Positions 23,440-34,683 of a DNA stretch of 64,000 nucleotides are shown in pieces (the stretch's first letter is position 1; every line of letters begins with the position of its first letter). Location of the stretch: NCBI GenBank assembly GCA_963513935.1, contig OY740774.1, positions 86,514,890-86,578,889 on the forward strand, written 5' to 3'. Both the position numbers and the translations under genes were made by a program. The notes under the pieces were generated by a model. The model did no database searches. It was not told the DNA's origin and was given only the letters and a program-made list of their open reading frames with translations. Source of the DNA: Aphrophora alni. Its lineage: Eukaryota > Arthropoda > Insecta > Hemiptera > Aphrophoridae.

Positions 23440-23775
23440 CTGTTTTCAACCCAGTTTTTAAAACGTAATAGCTGTTTTTTGTAACCCCTCCCCAACCTAA
23501 CGTAACCTAACCAAACCTAACCTAATTTAATCTCACCTAACCTAACCACAGCCCTTTTTGCAACATAATAGCTGTTTGAAAACGTCTCTATATTTTGTTG
23601 TTGTTCAGAGTCGAAAAATATCTCAATGTAAATGATAATTTACAAAAAAGGTTAACCTTAACCTAACCAAACATAACCCAACCTAACCTAACTTTTATTT
23701 TCTACATAATAGCTGTTTTAAAATGTCTATTTTCCCTTGTTGTTCAAAGTAAAATATCTCTCAATGCCTTACAAA
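23440..23775 (-). repeat. Tandem repeat with TTAGG words
   Basis: Two to three units of roughly 130 bp. Shared blocks are ACATAATAGCTGTTT, AAAACGTCT, TTGTTGTTCA, AAAATATCTC, TTACAAAAAAGG, followed by a run of AACCTAACC words. Units begin near 23465, 23570 and 23702. Confidence 0.6.
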
Positions 23776-24060
<285 letters not shown>

Positions 24061-25639
24061 TGAAAAATCTAATATGAGCCGGGGAGACACAATGAAGAAG
24101 ATCTAAAATAGAAATGCAAAACATTATTTTCTATGTATATTTAGAAAAATTATATTTTCTATATTTCCCAGAAATATCCTGTAAATATGTAAAAAAATGA
24201 ATGTAAAAACAGTTATCCAAAAATCTGATAAAAACATACGTGTAGTTATACACAAGATGACATTTTTGTTGTCTTTTCAACATATTTAAAAAAAAGTTTA
24301 TTTTTCAACTAACCCCCTAAAAATAAAATAAAATCTTATTTTTATTAACAATAAACCACCATTTTAAGCAATTTTCCGCACAATCTCTGAAGCTATCCTT
24401 TTTTGGAAAGTAATGTTTCACTCTTTGGTATACATAGTGATCATTGCTATTTCGTAAACGATTGATCATATGGAACACATTAAATAGGGGATCTTCATCA
24501 ATTTTTTATGATATCCTAATTAATTTTTTTTAATCACCGCCTTTTTTCAATTTGACGACTAATTTTAAAATTCGTTATGGACACCCAAATTTTTAATGTT
24601 ATTTGTTGAAATATTTGGATCAGATAAAACTATCCTAATACAATTTAATTATATGCTGTCAAAATTAAAATTAAACAATAAAATATTTTATACGTTTAAA
24701 TCTGGTACAAAATACAATTTGAATACTGTTTGTAATCACAATAGATTTGAACTAGTTTTTGTCTATTCCAATTGATATTTACACTTACTGGGAATAAATA
24801 AATTAATTATTCTTAATAAAAAAAAATACATTAATTAGGAATAAAATTTTAACTTGATGTCATTACCGAGAAGTACTGAAAATTAATTTTCAAAAATTAA
24901 CAAATTTAAAAAAAGTTCAATTTATTTTAACTCCTAAACAAATGGGTGTAACTAAAAATAGCCAAGAATAAAAAAAAGCTTCAAATTTATACGAAATTCG
25001 AGAGATCAAAAAAAAATTATGGTTTCTAAAGACATTTTAAGTTAACATTAGAAAATAGTGACGATTTTTCAAAATTTGGTTGTCACTTTGTTAAATTCCG
25101 TAAAAAAGCAACAAATGTTCACATCTAATGTTACTAATAGGAACAACAGTTTATAGTGCCTATAGTGCCCACAATAAGATACAATATATACAATAGAAAA
25201 TAAAATGATCTTGTTGAATTAAGAAAATAGTATATATTTTGATTTTATTGCAACAATGATAAACATCCCATTGAAAAGACTCCTGTAGTTTGATATTAAA
25301 AATCAATAATAATAATGAACTACAAGGAAAACTGTGTAGGTGTTACTGACAGGAAAAATACTCATATTTTCCTTCTTCGTGGACAACAATGGAAAGGATA
25401 TAAATATATAATCAAGACGTTATTACGATGTATCAGGATAGAGCTTAGAGTTCTAATTACCTCCAGGACTTGTTAAGCTTTTAATAATAACAATACAATC
25501 CAATCTGTTGAATTTCCTCACAACAGGTACATAGTTTAAAATTTGATTAGATGCCATCACCGAACTTGCACAACGAAAATATAACACAGATAGATCTTTT
25601 ATATGTATTGCTGAACAGTTTGGGCTTGTTGAAAATGTT
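24061..25639. other. No gene seen
   Basis: Strongly AT-rich with many A and T homopolymers. No coding stretch or clear repeat. Confidence 0.5.
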
Positions 25640-25795
25640 AAAATGTTTTGGTAGATTAATGGGTCTTATCCAATAGAAGTGTTAAAACAGTTGTTATGCA
25701 GATTTCTCACCCTCGTATTTGTAAATAACACTTCTCGACGCCGGATAGATTTGTCTAAATTAAAAAGCCTCCACTCGCTACGCTCTTGTCCGTAA
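25640..25795 (+). repeat. Dispersed repeat family B
   Basis: TTTTGGTAGATTAATGGG, TCTTATCCAATAG, GACGCCGGATAGAT, AAATTAAAAAGCCTCCACTC. It follows the same order as the 34.8 kb copy. Confidence 0.5.
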
Positions 25796-27084
25796 CTAGT
25801 TTTTAACTTTTTACGATATTCGAAGTTAAATATTAAAATTTTTGAATTTACAGTGTGTTTAAAAACTTTCCTTACAAACTTCAAGGTTCCTTAGGGAAAA
25901 TGAATCAAAAAACTAATCTTGTTTCGTTATCCGTCTGGACATTCGTATGTATGTTAAAAAATTATTTGTAAAAATCGGCGGTACAGGATTGAATTAAATT
26001 TGGGTGCATTTAGTATGCTAAGTTTCTTTATTGTAACTCGTTTCAAAACGGCGGGGATTAAAAGCTTTTAAATTGAAAAAAAACCTCTAAAATTAGGCAT
26101 TTTACAAACAATATAGGCCTACTAGAACAATTTTTTTTCTAAATTTTATGAAAACTCTATAGTTGGTTAAACGAAATTTGAAAATTTTTGTGGCATTATT
26201 TCATCTATTTCCAAAGTTATAAAATCGTATATAAAAACAAACAAAAAAAATGGATTTTTGGGAAACTAAGTGTTTTCAGGCCTAATTTTTATTTTATGAG
26301 TAGAATATTTAATGAAGTGTCTCAGTTTCTTCTTGGAACACCCTGTATATGAACACAAAATTGAGTATCCGTCTTTGGAAAATCTCATACTTTTAGAAAA
26401 TTTTAGTCATTTTCGCCAAAAGATGACTAATAAATAAGTAATTACTCAAAATAAATGTAACGTAACAAGTAAGAAAATAAATATAAATACATTTTGTTTA
26501 TATATTATATAAAGAAAGATTATGGATATTTAACTAAATAATATAAGTAGCAACATAAATATACTTGCTCATAACGTCGCGTCTTCTAGTCTCCACTATC
26601 ACTGGCTTCATACATAAGTGCATTCCCTTGTATTCGTATAACATTTCCTCCACAACTAACAATCTACTCCGGATTTAATGGACAATATTCTTTTCGGCAA
26701 AAACTATAAAAACCTTTTAAGTGGAAAACCAAGTAGAAATGGTTCAGGTTCTACTTACAGCACTAAAAATAAAAAACAATGGAACTCTTATGAACAACTG
26801 ATACATTGTATTTGTATACAGAGTGGCTGAAAATAAACTTTCAACCCCTTAAACTTGTTATTAATTGAGATTGCTATACACGACAGAGAATCTTCTTTGT
26901 AATGAGGAGCTGCTCCAATGAAGATGAGTGTTTGAATATTTGATTTAAATGGTTGTGGGAAATAGTCAAATATATTAAACGGAACTTAGGTGATGTGATA
27001 CGTCATTTTAAACGGTTTGACTAGTCAAGATGGATGAAGAACATTTTGTTTGGATTATTTGTATAAATGAATAACTTACTCAAT
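25796..27084. other. No gene seen; transposon-like segment at about 26.03-26.35 kb
   Basis: The part 26030-26348 has CGTTTCAAAACGGCGGGG at its left and ACACCCTGTATATG at its right, a layout common in dispersed insect elements. TAGGCCTA occurs near 26113. No reading frame. Confidence 0.35.
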
Positions 27085-27225
27085 TTTTTTAAACCAAAAA
27101 GATGAAGCTTATTGTTTGAACATAATGGAGGCGAAATAATTTATAGAGAGAGTGTTAATAGTGGGTTAAAGATAATCGTGTCTTCAATGACAAAACATTT
27201 AACTAAAATGACAGTCGTAATGTGG
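27085..27225 (+). repeat. Dispersed repeat family C
   Basis: CCAAAAAGATGAAGCTTATTG, ATAATGGAGGCGAAATAA, TTAATAGTGGGTTAAAG, GTGTCTTCAATGACAAAAC, AACTAAAATGA. Same order as at 14.2 and 28.2 kb, more diverged. Confidence 0.55.
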
Positions 27226-27499
27226 ATTATTAAAATAGGAAAAAAAAAAGACAACTCCCAAGTTTAATTTATTTGTTATCTGAAAAACTCGAATTTTGTT
27301 TTTGGTTATCTTCTCAGGTAAGAAAGAGAGACTACATCAATGTTTATTTTTTTGGGATTATCTTTCAATGTCTTATTTACATACTGCCGTTTCCATAATG
27401 TTATTGTAAAGTAAAAGGCTGTACTTAATAAGATCTCTAACTGTACTGAGGGAGAAAAACATACACTTGAAGAAGTATCAAACAAATTTTTCTTGTTCT

Positions 27500-27745
27500 T
27501 TACAGGCGAAAAACTCCCAGTCGTCATTGTCATATAAAAAAGAGCATAAAATAAAAACCTTTAACCTCCAATAGTTTAATAGCATCAAGGTCGTAATAGA
27601 ATAAGAATTATTCAAGAGAGACCTGATAGGAGCGATTAAAGAGATGGATCTATCGAAAAACTACACGAAGAAGTTTGTAGTTCCAGCTAGGTTCCTTGGG
27701 TTTGCTTCACCCTTACTGACAGCCCCAGAGGAGAAGCGAAACAAC
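27500..27745 (-). repeat. SINE-like repeat, family A
   Basis: Plus-strand blocks: TTTACAGGCGAAAAACTCCC, GTCGTCATTGTCATATAA, GAGCATAAAATAAAAACC, AGTTTAATAGCATCAAGG, TTCAAGAGAGACCTGATAGG, AAAGAGATGGATCT, AGTTCCAGCTAGGTTCCTTG, CTTACTGACAGCCCCAGAGG. Confidence 0.65.
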
Positions 27746-28146
27746 AACTATGTGGTTGAACACTGATGGAATAAAACTAACTTCTCTCCTTGAAGTTTAA
27801 CTTTATCTTAACCCAGGATAGTAACAATTGTTGTTTTTCGTTATCTGACTGGTGAATTTTAGGATTAAGGAGTTTCAAATACGTTTTGAATGGATCCTTA
27901 CACCTTAAATTTTCTCAAAATCTGCTCTAATGAAATACTATTTCAGTCTTATGAGAACAAGTCATAAATTTTTACATAGTAGTTAAATGGAAAAAAAACT
28001 TAAGACACATCTAAAAATACTTATATGGTACTAAATTTGATTGAAATCGGTCCTAACGTTTTTAAATTCCGTAAATAACCTTCTTTACGCTGCGTACATG
28101 TAAGAAAGTAAAATTGATCATACAAATTTATAATAAATTTCTCTTC

Positions 28147-28151
<5 letters not shown>
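27746..28151. other. No gene seen; transposon-like phrase
   Basis: Contains AAATTTGATTGAAATCGG at about 28032 followed by TCCTAACGTTTT, the recurrent phrase also seen near 18.8 kb. Confidence 0.35.

Positions 28152-28190
<39 letters not shown>
28152..28190. repeat. (TA)n microsatellite
   Basis: Perfect TA dinucleotide run of 39 bases, immediately before a family C copy. Confidence 0.95.
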
Positions 28191-28193
<3 letters not shown>

Positions 28194-28355
28194 TTTTTGT
28201 GTCAAAAATATGAAGAAGCTTATTGTAACAGAATGGCGGCAGAATAATAGACGAACAGGGTAATAGAGGGGTAAATATATGGCGTCTCCAATGACAAGAC
28301 AGTTTTAATAATCCGAGAATAAAATGAGTTTTTGACGTCATTATACTTTGGTTGT
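28191..28355 (+). repeat. Dispersed repeat family C, best copy
   Basis: GAAGCTTATTGTAACAG, AATGGCGGCAGAATAATAG, CAGGGTAATAGAGGGG, ATATGGCGTCTCCAATGAC, AGACAGTTTTAATAATCC, TTGACGTCATTATACTTTG. Nearly the full block order of the 14.2 kb copy on the other strand. Confidence 0.7.
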
Positions 28356-28512
28356 GTTATATATATCACAGCAAGCTTAATGAAAAAATAACTTTCCAGC
28401 AAGAATTTATTAGAAAAATAAGGGAAATGTGTTTGGGGTAGTTCGTGGGGGGGTGTTTATTTGAATTGTGTACAAGACGTTGCTTTTTGTGATATATTAA
28501 GAATATATATTT

Positions 28513-28556
28513 AGTTCCTGATAATGACGTAATCCGAAACATAATTAAATAGAACT
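28513..28556 (+). ncRNA. Hammerhead-like module, paired stem I
   Basis: AGTTC, CTGATAA, T, GACGTAATCC, GAAAC, a spacer ending in UA, then GAACT. AGTTC/GAACT pair 5 of 5 as stem I, with UA at the UH position. CTGATAA departs from CUGANGA at one base, and stem II is poor. Related to the copy at 13995-14017. Confidence 0.45.
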
Positions 28557-28691
28557 TTCTGTTTATTACTTATGTACAGGAAACTAAAACAAATTTTGAA
28601 AGACGATTCGACAACGTAATTCTTTCGATGTTCTCTTCAAATTTCTTTTCATAAAATTACATTAATTACAAATTTCGTCGTGAAAAACGAG

Positions 28692-28723
28692 CTACTGTAC
28701 ACTTTTGTTCAAGTGTACAGTAG
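28692..28723. repeat. 13-bp palindrome of the terminal motif
   Basis: CTACTGTACACTT at 28692-28704 and AAGTGTACAGTAG at 28711-28723 are exact complements around TTGTTC. Each arm is the TTCAAGTGTACAGTAG word found at other loci. On the right it continues into CAATATTATTTGCTATAACG, like the arm at 45.07 kb. It looks like two element ends joined head to head. Confidence 0.65.
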
Positions 28724-30796
28724 TCGCAATATTATTTGCTATAACGTCTGGTTTTTGTTTTGTGTATATACATTCACGCTAATTCCTAACGACACATTGT
28801 GTTTACAAGACGGTTATAGAGTTTCTAAATCATCCTAGAGTTCTACCCACAGAAGAACTAATTAAATAATATAGAATAGTTAGTACTTCCTGTACGAAAC
28901 CGGAAACAGTATCAACAGTTCTTGAATGTATTGTTGATTGTAACAACTTCCCACGTGGGAATAAGTTTCATAAAGTAACGCCTCCATCGCGTCAGGGTTG
29001 CCATGGTAACGTGATATATTGATTAACATTGTACTTAGCTATAACTGTGGAAACATAACCTCAATCAACTGTTTTATATTCTTTATAAATGTCGCATGTA
29101 AATGTCACATTAGGAGAGGCTAAATGGTTTTGAGTGAGCACGACGTTTGTGGTGTTGTTGTGGACACTTATAATTTTGAAATGAAAATCCATCAGGGGCT
29201 GATTGTAGTGAGTACAGGTTTGGCAATACCGTACTGGTTGACATTTGTCTAAAAAAAAAATCGTTTAGTATGTCAGTGGAAAACAAATAGGCCGTAGAGG
29301 TTATAAAAGACGCAGTTTCTTAAAATCGGGTATACAGATTGTGTTGAAATTTTAGTGAAATGTCATATTTAATCACCCAATCTGTGTGAAAAATTGTAAT
29401 TAAAAAACTGGCAAATATAAGCTAATTTACGCCGAGGACGTTTATGACGTAACCGAAGCAACTGTAATCCCTTATTTAATATATAGTGTTTTCAAAGACG
29501 CCTACCATCTTTAATTTTTAGTTTTTTATTGACAATTAACTACCGAACTGCCCACTTTTTCTGACGATAAGTTTTGGTTATTTTTTTATTTGGTTGAGCG
29601 AGTGAGAAAGTTTGTGCAATATTTTGACAAAATTACTTTGTTTCAACATTTTTTGAAATAACTTTTCTCAAGCTCTATTAACACTAATTTGTATTTGAAG
29701 AAATTACATTAGTACAAGATAAATTCGTACCATTTAATCAGTAGTATTGTAGTTTGAAAGTAAACACTAGCAAGCTTTAGTAAACCAATCGAAATGCTAG
29801 CTTTAACTTGAACTAGTTTCAAAGTATACTAACACCGGTAGAAACCATTGAGGTATTACTGAGACTTACAATGGAATACCATATTTTTTTACTCCCCCCT
29901 TCCATTTACAAACTTTGGAGGTAAAATATCAAGTTCTATATTCACTTATTTTCTTCAAAAATAGATTTTATATTACGTTACTCCCATTTATGAAGTATAC
30001 ATTGATTTTTTTGCATAAAAAGATAAGCTTTTTGAGGTCTCTTAAAACCAAAAAACTGGTTTTTCGTACGATGTCTGTTTGTCGTCTGTGTAGTGTCTTA
30101 CAATATAGAAAACTTGACGGATTTTTATTAATTACTTTATATGGACTTATGTTAAATAGTTTTTAGATAACTTAAAATGAGAGGCTAGTGGTATTACACG
30201 AATTGACGACATTAAAAGCTGCTGAATTTTTTATTTTTGTAATTATCACGACCCTTCTATTCATTGATATTAAAACAAATTATTTAAGGCTCAATTTATT
30301 CATCTTCAGGTTTCATCAATATTTGATAATAAATCAGTTGTCTATATTTGAGATATTAAAACTTAATGACGGCTATACCTTCCTAACTTTTTTTTACCTT
30401 AACCACGCGAATCACCCTTTTGAGTAAAATTCTGATCATTACAATTTCTTTGAAATTTTAGAGCCCATAATTAATAAAAATTGCATAAAAATCTGCTTTT
30501 TGAATCAATCAAAAATTTATTTTTAGTTTGATATCAGTGCAATCTGAACGTTCTCTAAATTTTCATCATAATTGTTTTTGCAGCTTTTATTTAATTTATA
30601 TTTTGTTTCTCTTTACATCTCAGTGTTTTTTTTTTTTTTAATTTTATTTATTTTTCAAAAAAAAATCTTTCAAAATACATGTTACAGTCAGGTACGTTTA
30701 TTGCAAAACTACACGAATATTACTTTATGATTTCGTTGATCATAATTAATTTAAACGTTGATACAAATTTTTAAATGTAGTCAACGAACACCCTCC
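28724..30796. other. No gene seen
   Basis: AT-rich. Stretches open for 83 codons (29915-30166) and 79 codons (30188-30427) are hydrophobic, unstructured chance-like readings. GTTGAAATTTTAGTGAAATG near 29350 recalls the 21.1 kb segment. Confidence 0.45.
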
Positions 30797-30837
30797 CCTC
30801 CTCCTCCTCCTCCTCCTCCTCCTCCTCCTCCTCCTCC
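30797..30837. repeat. (CTC)n microsatellite
   Basis: About 13 CTC trinucleotides preceded by CCCTCCC; purine-rich on the minus strand. Confidence 0.95.
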
Positions 30838-31032
30838 AAAGAAACCTAATATTCAAAATTCGTATTTTAAACATAATTATTAATAGAGTTTAATTTTTAA
30901 AAAATTCTATCTTAACAATGTTAAACACATTAGTTTGAAATTTTATAAATATTTTTATTAAGTTTTTTCCCCCTCTTCATGTTGTACAGGTTGTAATTAC
31001 AAGAGTCAGAATAAAGAAAAAGTTCACATAAA

Positions 31033-31441
31033 CATATGGAAATGCTTATTTTACCAGGTATCCGCCATTTTCGTTTTTACTAAATAATCTGTATTTCTAG
31101 AACGTCTTCACAGATAAAATTGAAATTTTACACAATACTCAACAATGTAAAGAGGTAGTTTGAAAAAATTATGAACATGTTCATATAATCCGTTTCAAAA
31201 TGGCTTTAATTAAAATATTTGAAATGAAAAAAACTCATTTAAAGTTATTTTCATTTAAAATTTAATGGTCACCATTTTTAAACATACTATTGGAACAAAT
31301 TCTTTTTTTTTCAAACTAGGTCATTAAATTGATGTCTACCGTGCAAAATGTCAACTCAATCGGTTAAGCCGTTCTAAAGATATAACTATTAGGTAACATA
31401 AAATACGGATAGCTGGTAAAATAAGGATATCCGGATATATG
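31033..31441. mobile_element. Non-autonomous TIR element (MITE-like)
   Basis: About 35-bp imperfect terminal inverted repeats: left 31033-31065 with CTTATTTTACCAGGTATCCG, right 31405-31441 with the complement CGGATAGCTGGTAAAATAAG. The outer bases CATATGGA and ATCCGGATATATG also partly pair. The interior of about 340 bp has no coding stretch and includes GCCATTTT and GTTTCAAAATGGC words. The target duplication is not clear. TIRs without a transposase indicate a MITE-like element; superfamily unknown. Confidence 0.6.
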
Positions 31442-31514
31442 ACTATAGGAATTATTATTTTTAATTTGACCCATATAGGCCCTAACCACCCCCTACAATA
31501 TCTTCGCGAATTAC

Positions 31515-31735
31515 AGCTCTGTATAAAAAATAAAGAAATCCAACCCTCGAATACCCAAATAACGTTTAATTTTAAGAGATCAAGAGTGGCTCACGGAAGA
31601 GCTGATAGGAAAGCTTAAAGGATTAAACAGAGGAAATTAACCTATGAATACATAAAAGAATGTGTATATCTAGTAGGTCCTTCGGGATTGCTAACAAAGC
31701 TTCTCACTATCGTAAGCCCTTTAGAGTTTCAAAGT
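31515..31735 (-). repeat. SINE-like repeat, family A
   Basis: Plus-strand blocks: ATAAAAAATAAAGAAATCC, AACCCTCGAATACCC, GATCAAGAGTGGCTCACGG, AGAGCTGATAGGAAAGC, TCTAGTAGGTCCTTCGGG, TATCGTAAGCCCTTTAGAG. Diverged but in order. Confidence 0.55.
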
Positions 31736-32389
31736 TATTAAAAATTTAAAATATCGATTTATTAATAGATTAGTTGATTATTTTCTGTAAAATACTATCC
31801 TTATATACCGAACAAATTATCTTTGTTCAACACGCATAACCTCCAAACAACAAACGGTTTAATTTTTACAAAAGTAAAACACTTGCGGTGTTTCGGCGAT
31901 CATTTCTAAAATGCTTGCCGTTAACTTCCTTAATAAGTGAAACAAAAATCTAAATAAATTTAGAAACTATGAAAGTACTTACATTCAGCCGAAATATTTA
32001 CGTCTTACCCCCAACATATTCGCAACAAAGTATACCGTAAATAATTTTCAAAAGGAAACGGATGAAACAAATAAACAACAGATGACGTCACGTGACTTTT
32101 CCTCGGCTGAAGATGATATTACACTTCCTCCTTAGTTCTTTGTTAGTGCAGTATGATGAATGACTTTCTATTGTAGCTCTTTAAACAATGGTACCAACAT
32201 GTTGGAGAATAATTGTGGAGCAAAGTTAACTGAGGTACTGCGATTAAGGTAGGGGAAATATGACAACATTGGAAAATGAACTTTAAAAAATAATTTGTAA
32301 ATTATAAAAATGTTGCTTGTACTCAAACACTTGTTTAAAACGCGTAGGATGTAGGTAATACCGAAATAAATATAAACACGTTAAAATAA
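31736..32389. other. No gene seen
   Basis: AT-rich, with GATGACGTCACGTGAC near 32080 as the only notable word (overlapping CRE-like and E-box-like palindromes, not otherwise supported). Confidence 0.45.
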
Positions 32390-32459
32390 TATAATAGTAA
32401 ACAGTATATAATAATACATCTAAATATTGATGATTACTTACTGGTATGTAATAATAATT
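32390..32459 (+). repeat. Dispersed repeat family D, left half
   Basis: CAGTATATAATAATACATCT, AAATATTGATGATTACTTA, TAATAATAATT. The unit resumes at 32724 after the foldback insertion. An uninterrupted copy lies at 53640-53745 on the minus strand. Confidence 0.6.
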
Positions 32460-32726
32460 TAATGTTCATTGTTTGGTGTCCAAGTCACTTTGTATAATAT
32501 AATGAGTAATAAATTAATTTATATTACCTTTATAGTTCCGTTATGTGACTTTGAGTTTGTCTTTATTACAAAGACGCGTTTCGGAGTCGTAGCTCCATCT
32601 TCAGAGTGAAAGTACTGAAGATGGAGCTACGACTCCGAAACGCGTCTTTGTAATAAAGACAAACTCAAAGTCACATGACGGAACTATAAAGGTAATATAA
32701 ATTAATTTATTACTCATTATATAATA
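32460..32726. mobile_element. Foldback element: near-perfect 112-bp inverted arms with two hammerhead-like modules
   Basis: Arms 32493-32604 and 32615-32726 are complementary at about 110 of 112 positions, around a 10-nt loop. Each arm begins at the loop with CTGAAGA, T, GGAG-CTACGA-CTCC, GAAA, CGCG, TC. This is a hammerhead-like order in which C-GC-G could form a minimal stem III and UC the cleavage site. Modules lie at 32615-32643 (plus) and 32576-32604 (minus). The arms continue with TTTGTAATAAAGACAAACTC, CAAAGTCACATGACGG and AACTATAAAGGTAATATAA. A 33-bp left tail (32460-32492) has no mirror. The element splits a family D copy, with a possible ATAATAATT duplication (32451-32459 and 32724-32732). 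No coding sequence. The high arm identity implies a recent origin or gene conversion between arms. Confidence 0.85.
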
Positions 32727-32812
32727 ATAATTAGCAACGAGATTTACAATTAACTTGTATTCTAGTAAATCTTATTATTCTCTATTACTGAATCCCATTA
32801 CCTGTAAACAAA
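32727..32812 (+). repeat. Dispersed repeat family D, right half
   Basis: ATAATTAGCAACGAGATTTAC, then AATTAACTTGTATTC and AGTAAATCTTATTATT, matching 43485-43525 and the complement of 53650-53690. Confidence 0.6.
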
Positions 32813-33012
32813 ACACTGTTAAACGATATTTTTAATAACAAGGCTAAAAAAATAACAAACATATATAATGAAAACTACATACTCAATATTATATTTTAAT
32901 ATACCAGCGGTTCTTCTATATAGAACGTGATGATCGCCCAAGAGTTAATAATATAAAATAAATATACAAATAAAACACACCAATTCTTTTGTTAAATTCT
33001 ACATTTATTGGT

Positions 33013-33057
33013 AAAGCCGACCGTGGTTTCGCCAGTAACGGCATTGACGAGGCTTAT
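33013..33057 (-). ncRNA. Hammerhead-like module with GUC site but altered core
   Basis: On the minus strand: AAGCC, TCGTCAA, T, GCC-GTTACT-GGC, GAAA, CC-AC-GG, TC, GGCTT. Stem I AAGCC/GGCTT pairs 5 of 5. Stem II GCC/GGC pairs, CC/GG could form stem III, and UC is at the cleavage position. The CUGANGA box is not recognisable. So every helix of a type I hammerhead is present while one catalytic box is missing. Confidence 0.45.
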
Positions 33058-33194
33058 ACAAAGACTCATATAAAGGTTTATACATTGACAGTCAGACTTT
33101 ATCAGACTTCGAAGTCTTGACAATAATATCAAAACGCAATGTTCTCACTTTTGACGCAGTCTTGGCTAGAGCGGTGTTTGTCAATTAATTGTAT

Positions 33195-33715
33195 TAACTG
33201 AGTGTCTAAGTTTAACTGAGACTCTGCGCTGCTGGAAGAACAAACAAAGCCAGACCACTGGAAGATAACAGCAGTGGAATAAGCAGTGGAAGACCACTGG
33301 CTGGATAACTTTCTGACCTGGTCTGGTCTGGACCTTCCCTTCAGTAATGTAAACAAATGGTCACATACTAAATTTCATTGAAATCAGTCCTGTACACACT
33401 TGTGTTTAGGTTGTAGAGCACTGCACGTACGATAAACGACATATGCCATTTAGATTACGTTCCAAAACGACGTTTTTAGGCTCTTGGAACTTTAAAACTG
33501 ATATATCTCCAATAAAATTGACTGCGATTTGTTGACGCGTCCATAACTTTCTCGTTACTACGTATTTGCGAAAAAGTAAAAATAGGAAGACACAATATGA
33601 CAGGTTCTATGAAATCACAATTTCAGTTATATTCAGATAATTATCCAACCTAGAGTTCCAGTGGTCTTGGTTGTTCTTCCCGCAACGCAGAGTCTAAATT
33701 AAACTTAAACAATCA
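33195..33715. repeat. Inverted repeat pair, about 70-120 bp arms
   Basis: Left arm GTCTAAGTTTAACTGAGACTC, CTGCGCTGCTGGAAGAAC, AGACCACTGGAAG (33203-33265). Right arm is its complement (33655-33715: CCAGTGGTCTTGGTTGTTC, CGCAACGCAGAGTCTAAAT). Similarity continues into CTGGATAACTTTCTGA (33300) against TCAGATAATTATCCAACC (33634). The spacer holds CATTGAAATCAGTCC, a recurrent transposon-like phrase. The hammerhead-like module at 33013-33057 lies 140 bp to the left; whether it is part of the same element is open. Confidence 0.6.
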
Positions 33716-34116
33716 GTTACCGTATATTTACACCATCGCTAATTCCACATTAGAGTGACGAGTAACAAAACAAACCAGTTTATTTTATTTTCTATTCAAG
33801 TGCAATCAGCGTCATCTCACGTTCTATTCAAGTCTATGAATATACAACCCTTTTCTGTGAATCACAAGGGGTTAGGGACGGAGCACTTAACAAATCGCTG
33901 ACTAGAGAGGAACACTATTAATTTAATAGTAAATTCTATGTTTTATTGAAATTTAAGAGAGCAACCTAACACTTCAATTAGAGAACTCGAGAGGTTGACA
34001 AGTTTTGGTATCCAGATGTTTATATTTTTGTCATCGTTTGCATTTACGATTTTTGATATAACTATTCAAATAAACGTTCTAAAAGCATTGCACTAACTTT
34101 CTTTTATACTCACCTT
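33716..34116. other. No gene seen; insertion site of the next element
   Basis: Near 34086 the word CATTGCACTAACTTTC belongs to a small dispersed set (also at about 11725, 17309, 51210 and 57128). The LINE below is inserted into it. Confidence 0.45.
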
Positions 34117-34683
34117 GGGTAGGTTCAGAATCAACTTTCGTGAGCCCGGAGCCGGTGTCCGGGATCTCCTATGGACATGCGAGAGCAGCGGTTGATACAT
34201 GGATACGGGAGGGGATGAATAAGGCCTGGACAAATTCAACTATAAATAGACTTGCAAAGAGGCTACTTAGACCAAGCAAGAAACATGCTGAACAACTTAT
34301 CTCTCTTAGAAGGGATAACATGAGGTGGGTGGTTGGGCTTTTAACGATTCACTGTCACCTCAGAAAACACCTACACATGATAGGGATTGCTACAGAAAAT
34401 ATTTGCAGGAAATGTGGTTTGGCTGAAAAGTCCGCAGAACACATTCTCTTAGAGTGTGAGGCGTTAGGACGAGCCAGACTATACTCTCTAGGCCCTCCGG
34501 GGAAGGAGATGTAAATCATCCTAGACAACCCTATAGGTAGCATCTGTTCCTTCATAAGGATGACAGGTATTACTGAGTGGGTGTAGGATGGAACTTGGGG
34601 CGGCAAAAGACCTTCAGATCGACGTCGGTGAGGCCTCTGACGGAGGCTATCACAGCCCATAACAATTTAAAAAAATAATAATA
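34117..34683 (+). pseudogene. 5'-truncated jockey/R1-like LINE (RNase H end plus zinc-binding tail)
   Basis: One frame runs from the first base: STFVSPEPVSGIS, a helical connector, LRRDNMRWVVGLLTIHCHLR, then the zinc-binding motif CRKCGLAEKSAEHILLEC (C-x2-C-x8-H-x4-C). This order (end of RNase H, then a CCHC knuckle near the C terminus) is typical of jockey/R1-type non-LTR elements. A premature TAA at 34512-34514 is followed in frame by 23 residues ending EWV and a TAG at 34584-34586, the likely original stop. A short 3' tail ends in an AAT-rich stretch. The insertion is flanked by an 11-bp duplication (ATACTCACCTT at 34106-34116 and 34684-34694), so this is a complete, severely 5'-truncated integration product. 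Confidence 0.88.

Noticed and set aside
28021..28341. Minus-strand reading of 106 codons
   Set aside because: It runs through the TA microsatellite (a Tyr-Ile repeat) and the family C repeat; it is a by-product of both.
32080..32096. Regulatory cluster at GATGACGTCACGTGAC
   Set aside because: A single combined palindrome without a nearby gene or promoter; not enough to call a regulatory site.
34355..34660. Minus-strand frame of 101 codons
   Set aside because: Shadow of the jockey/R1-like LINE frame on the plus strand.
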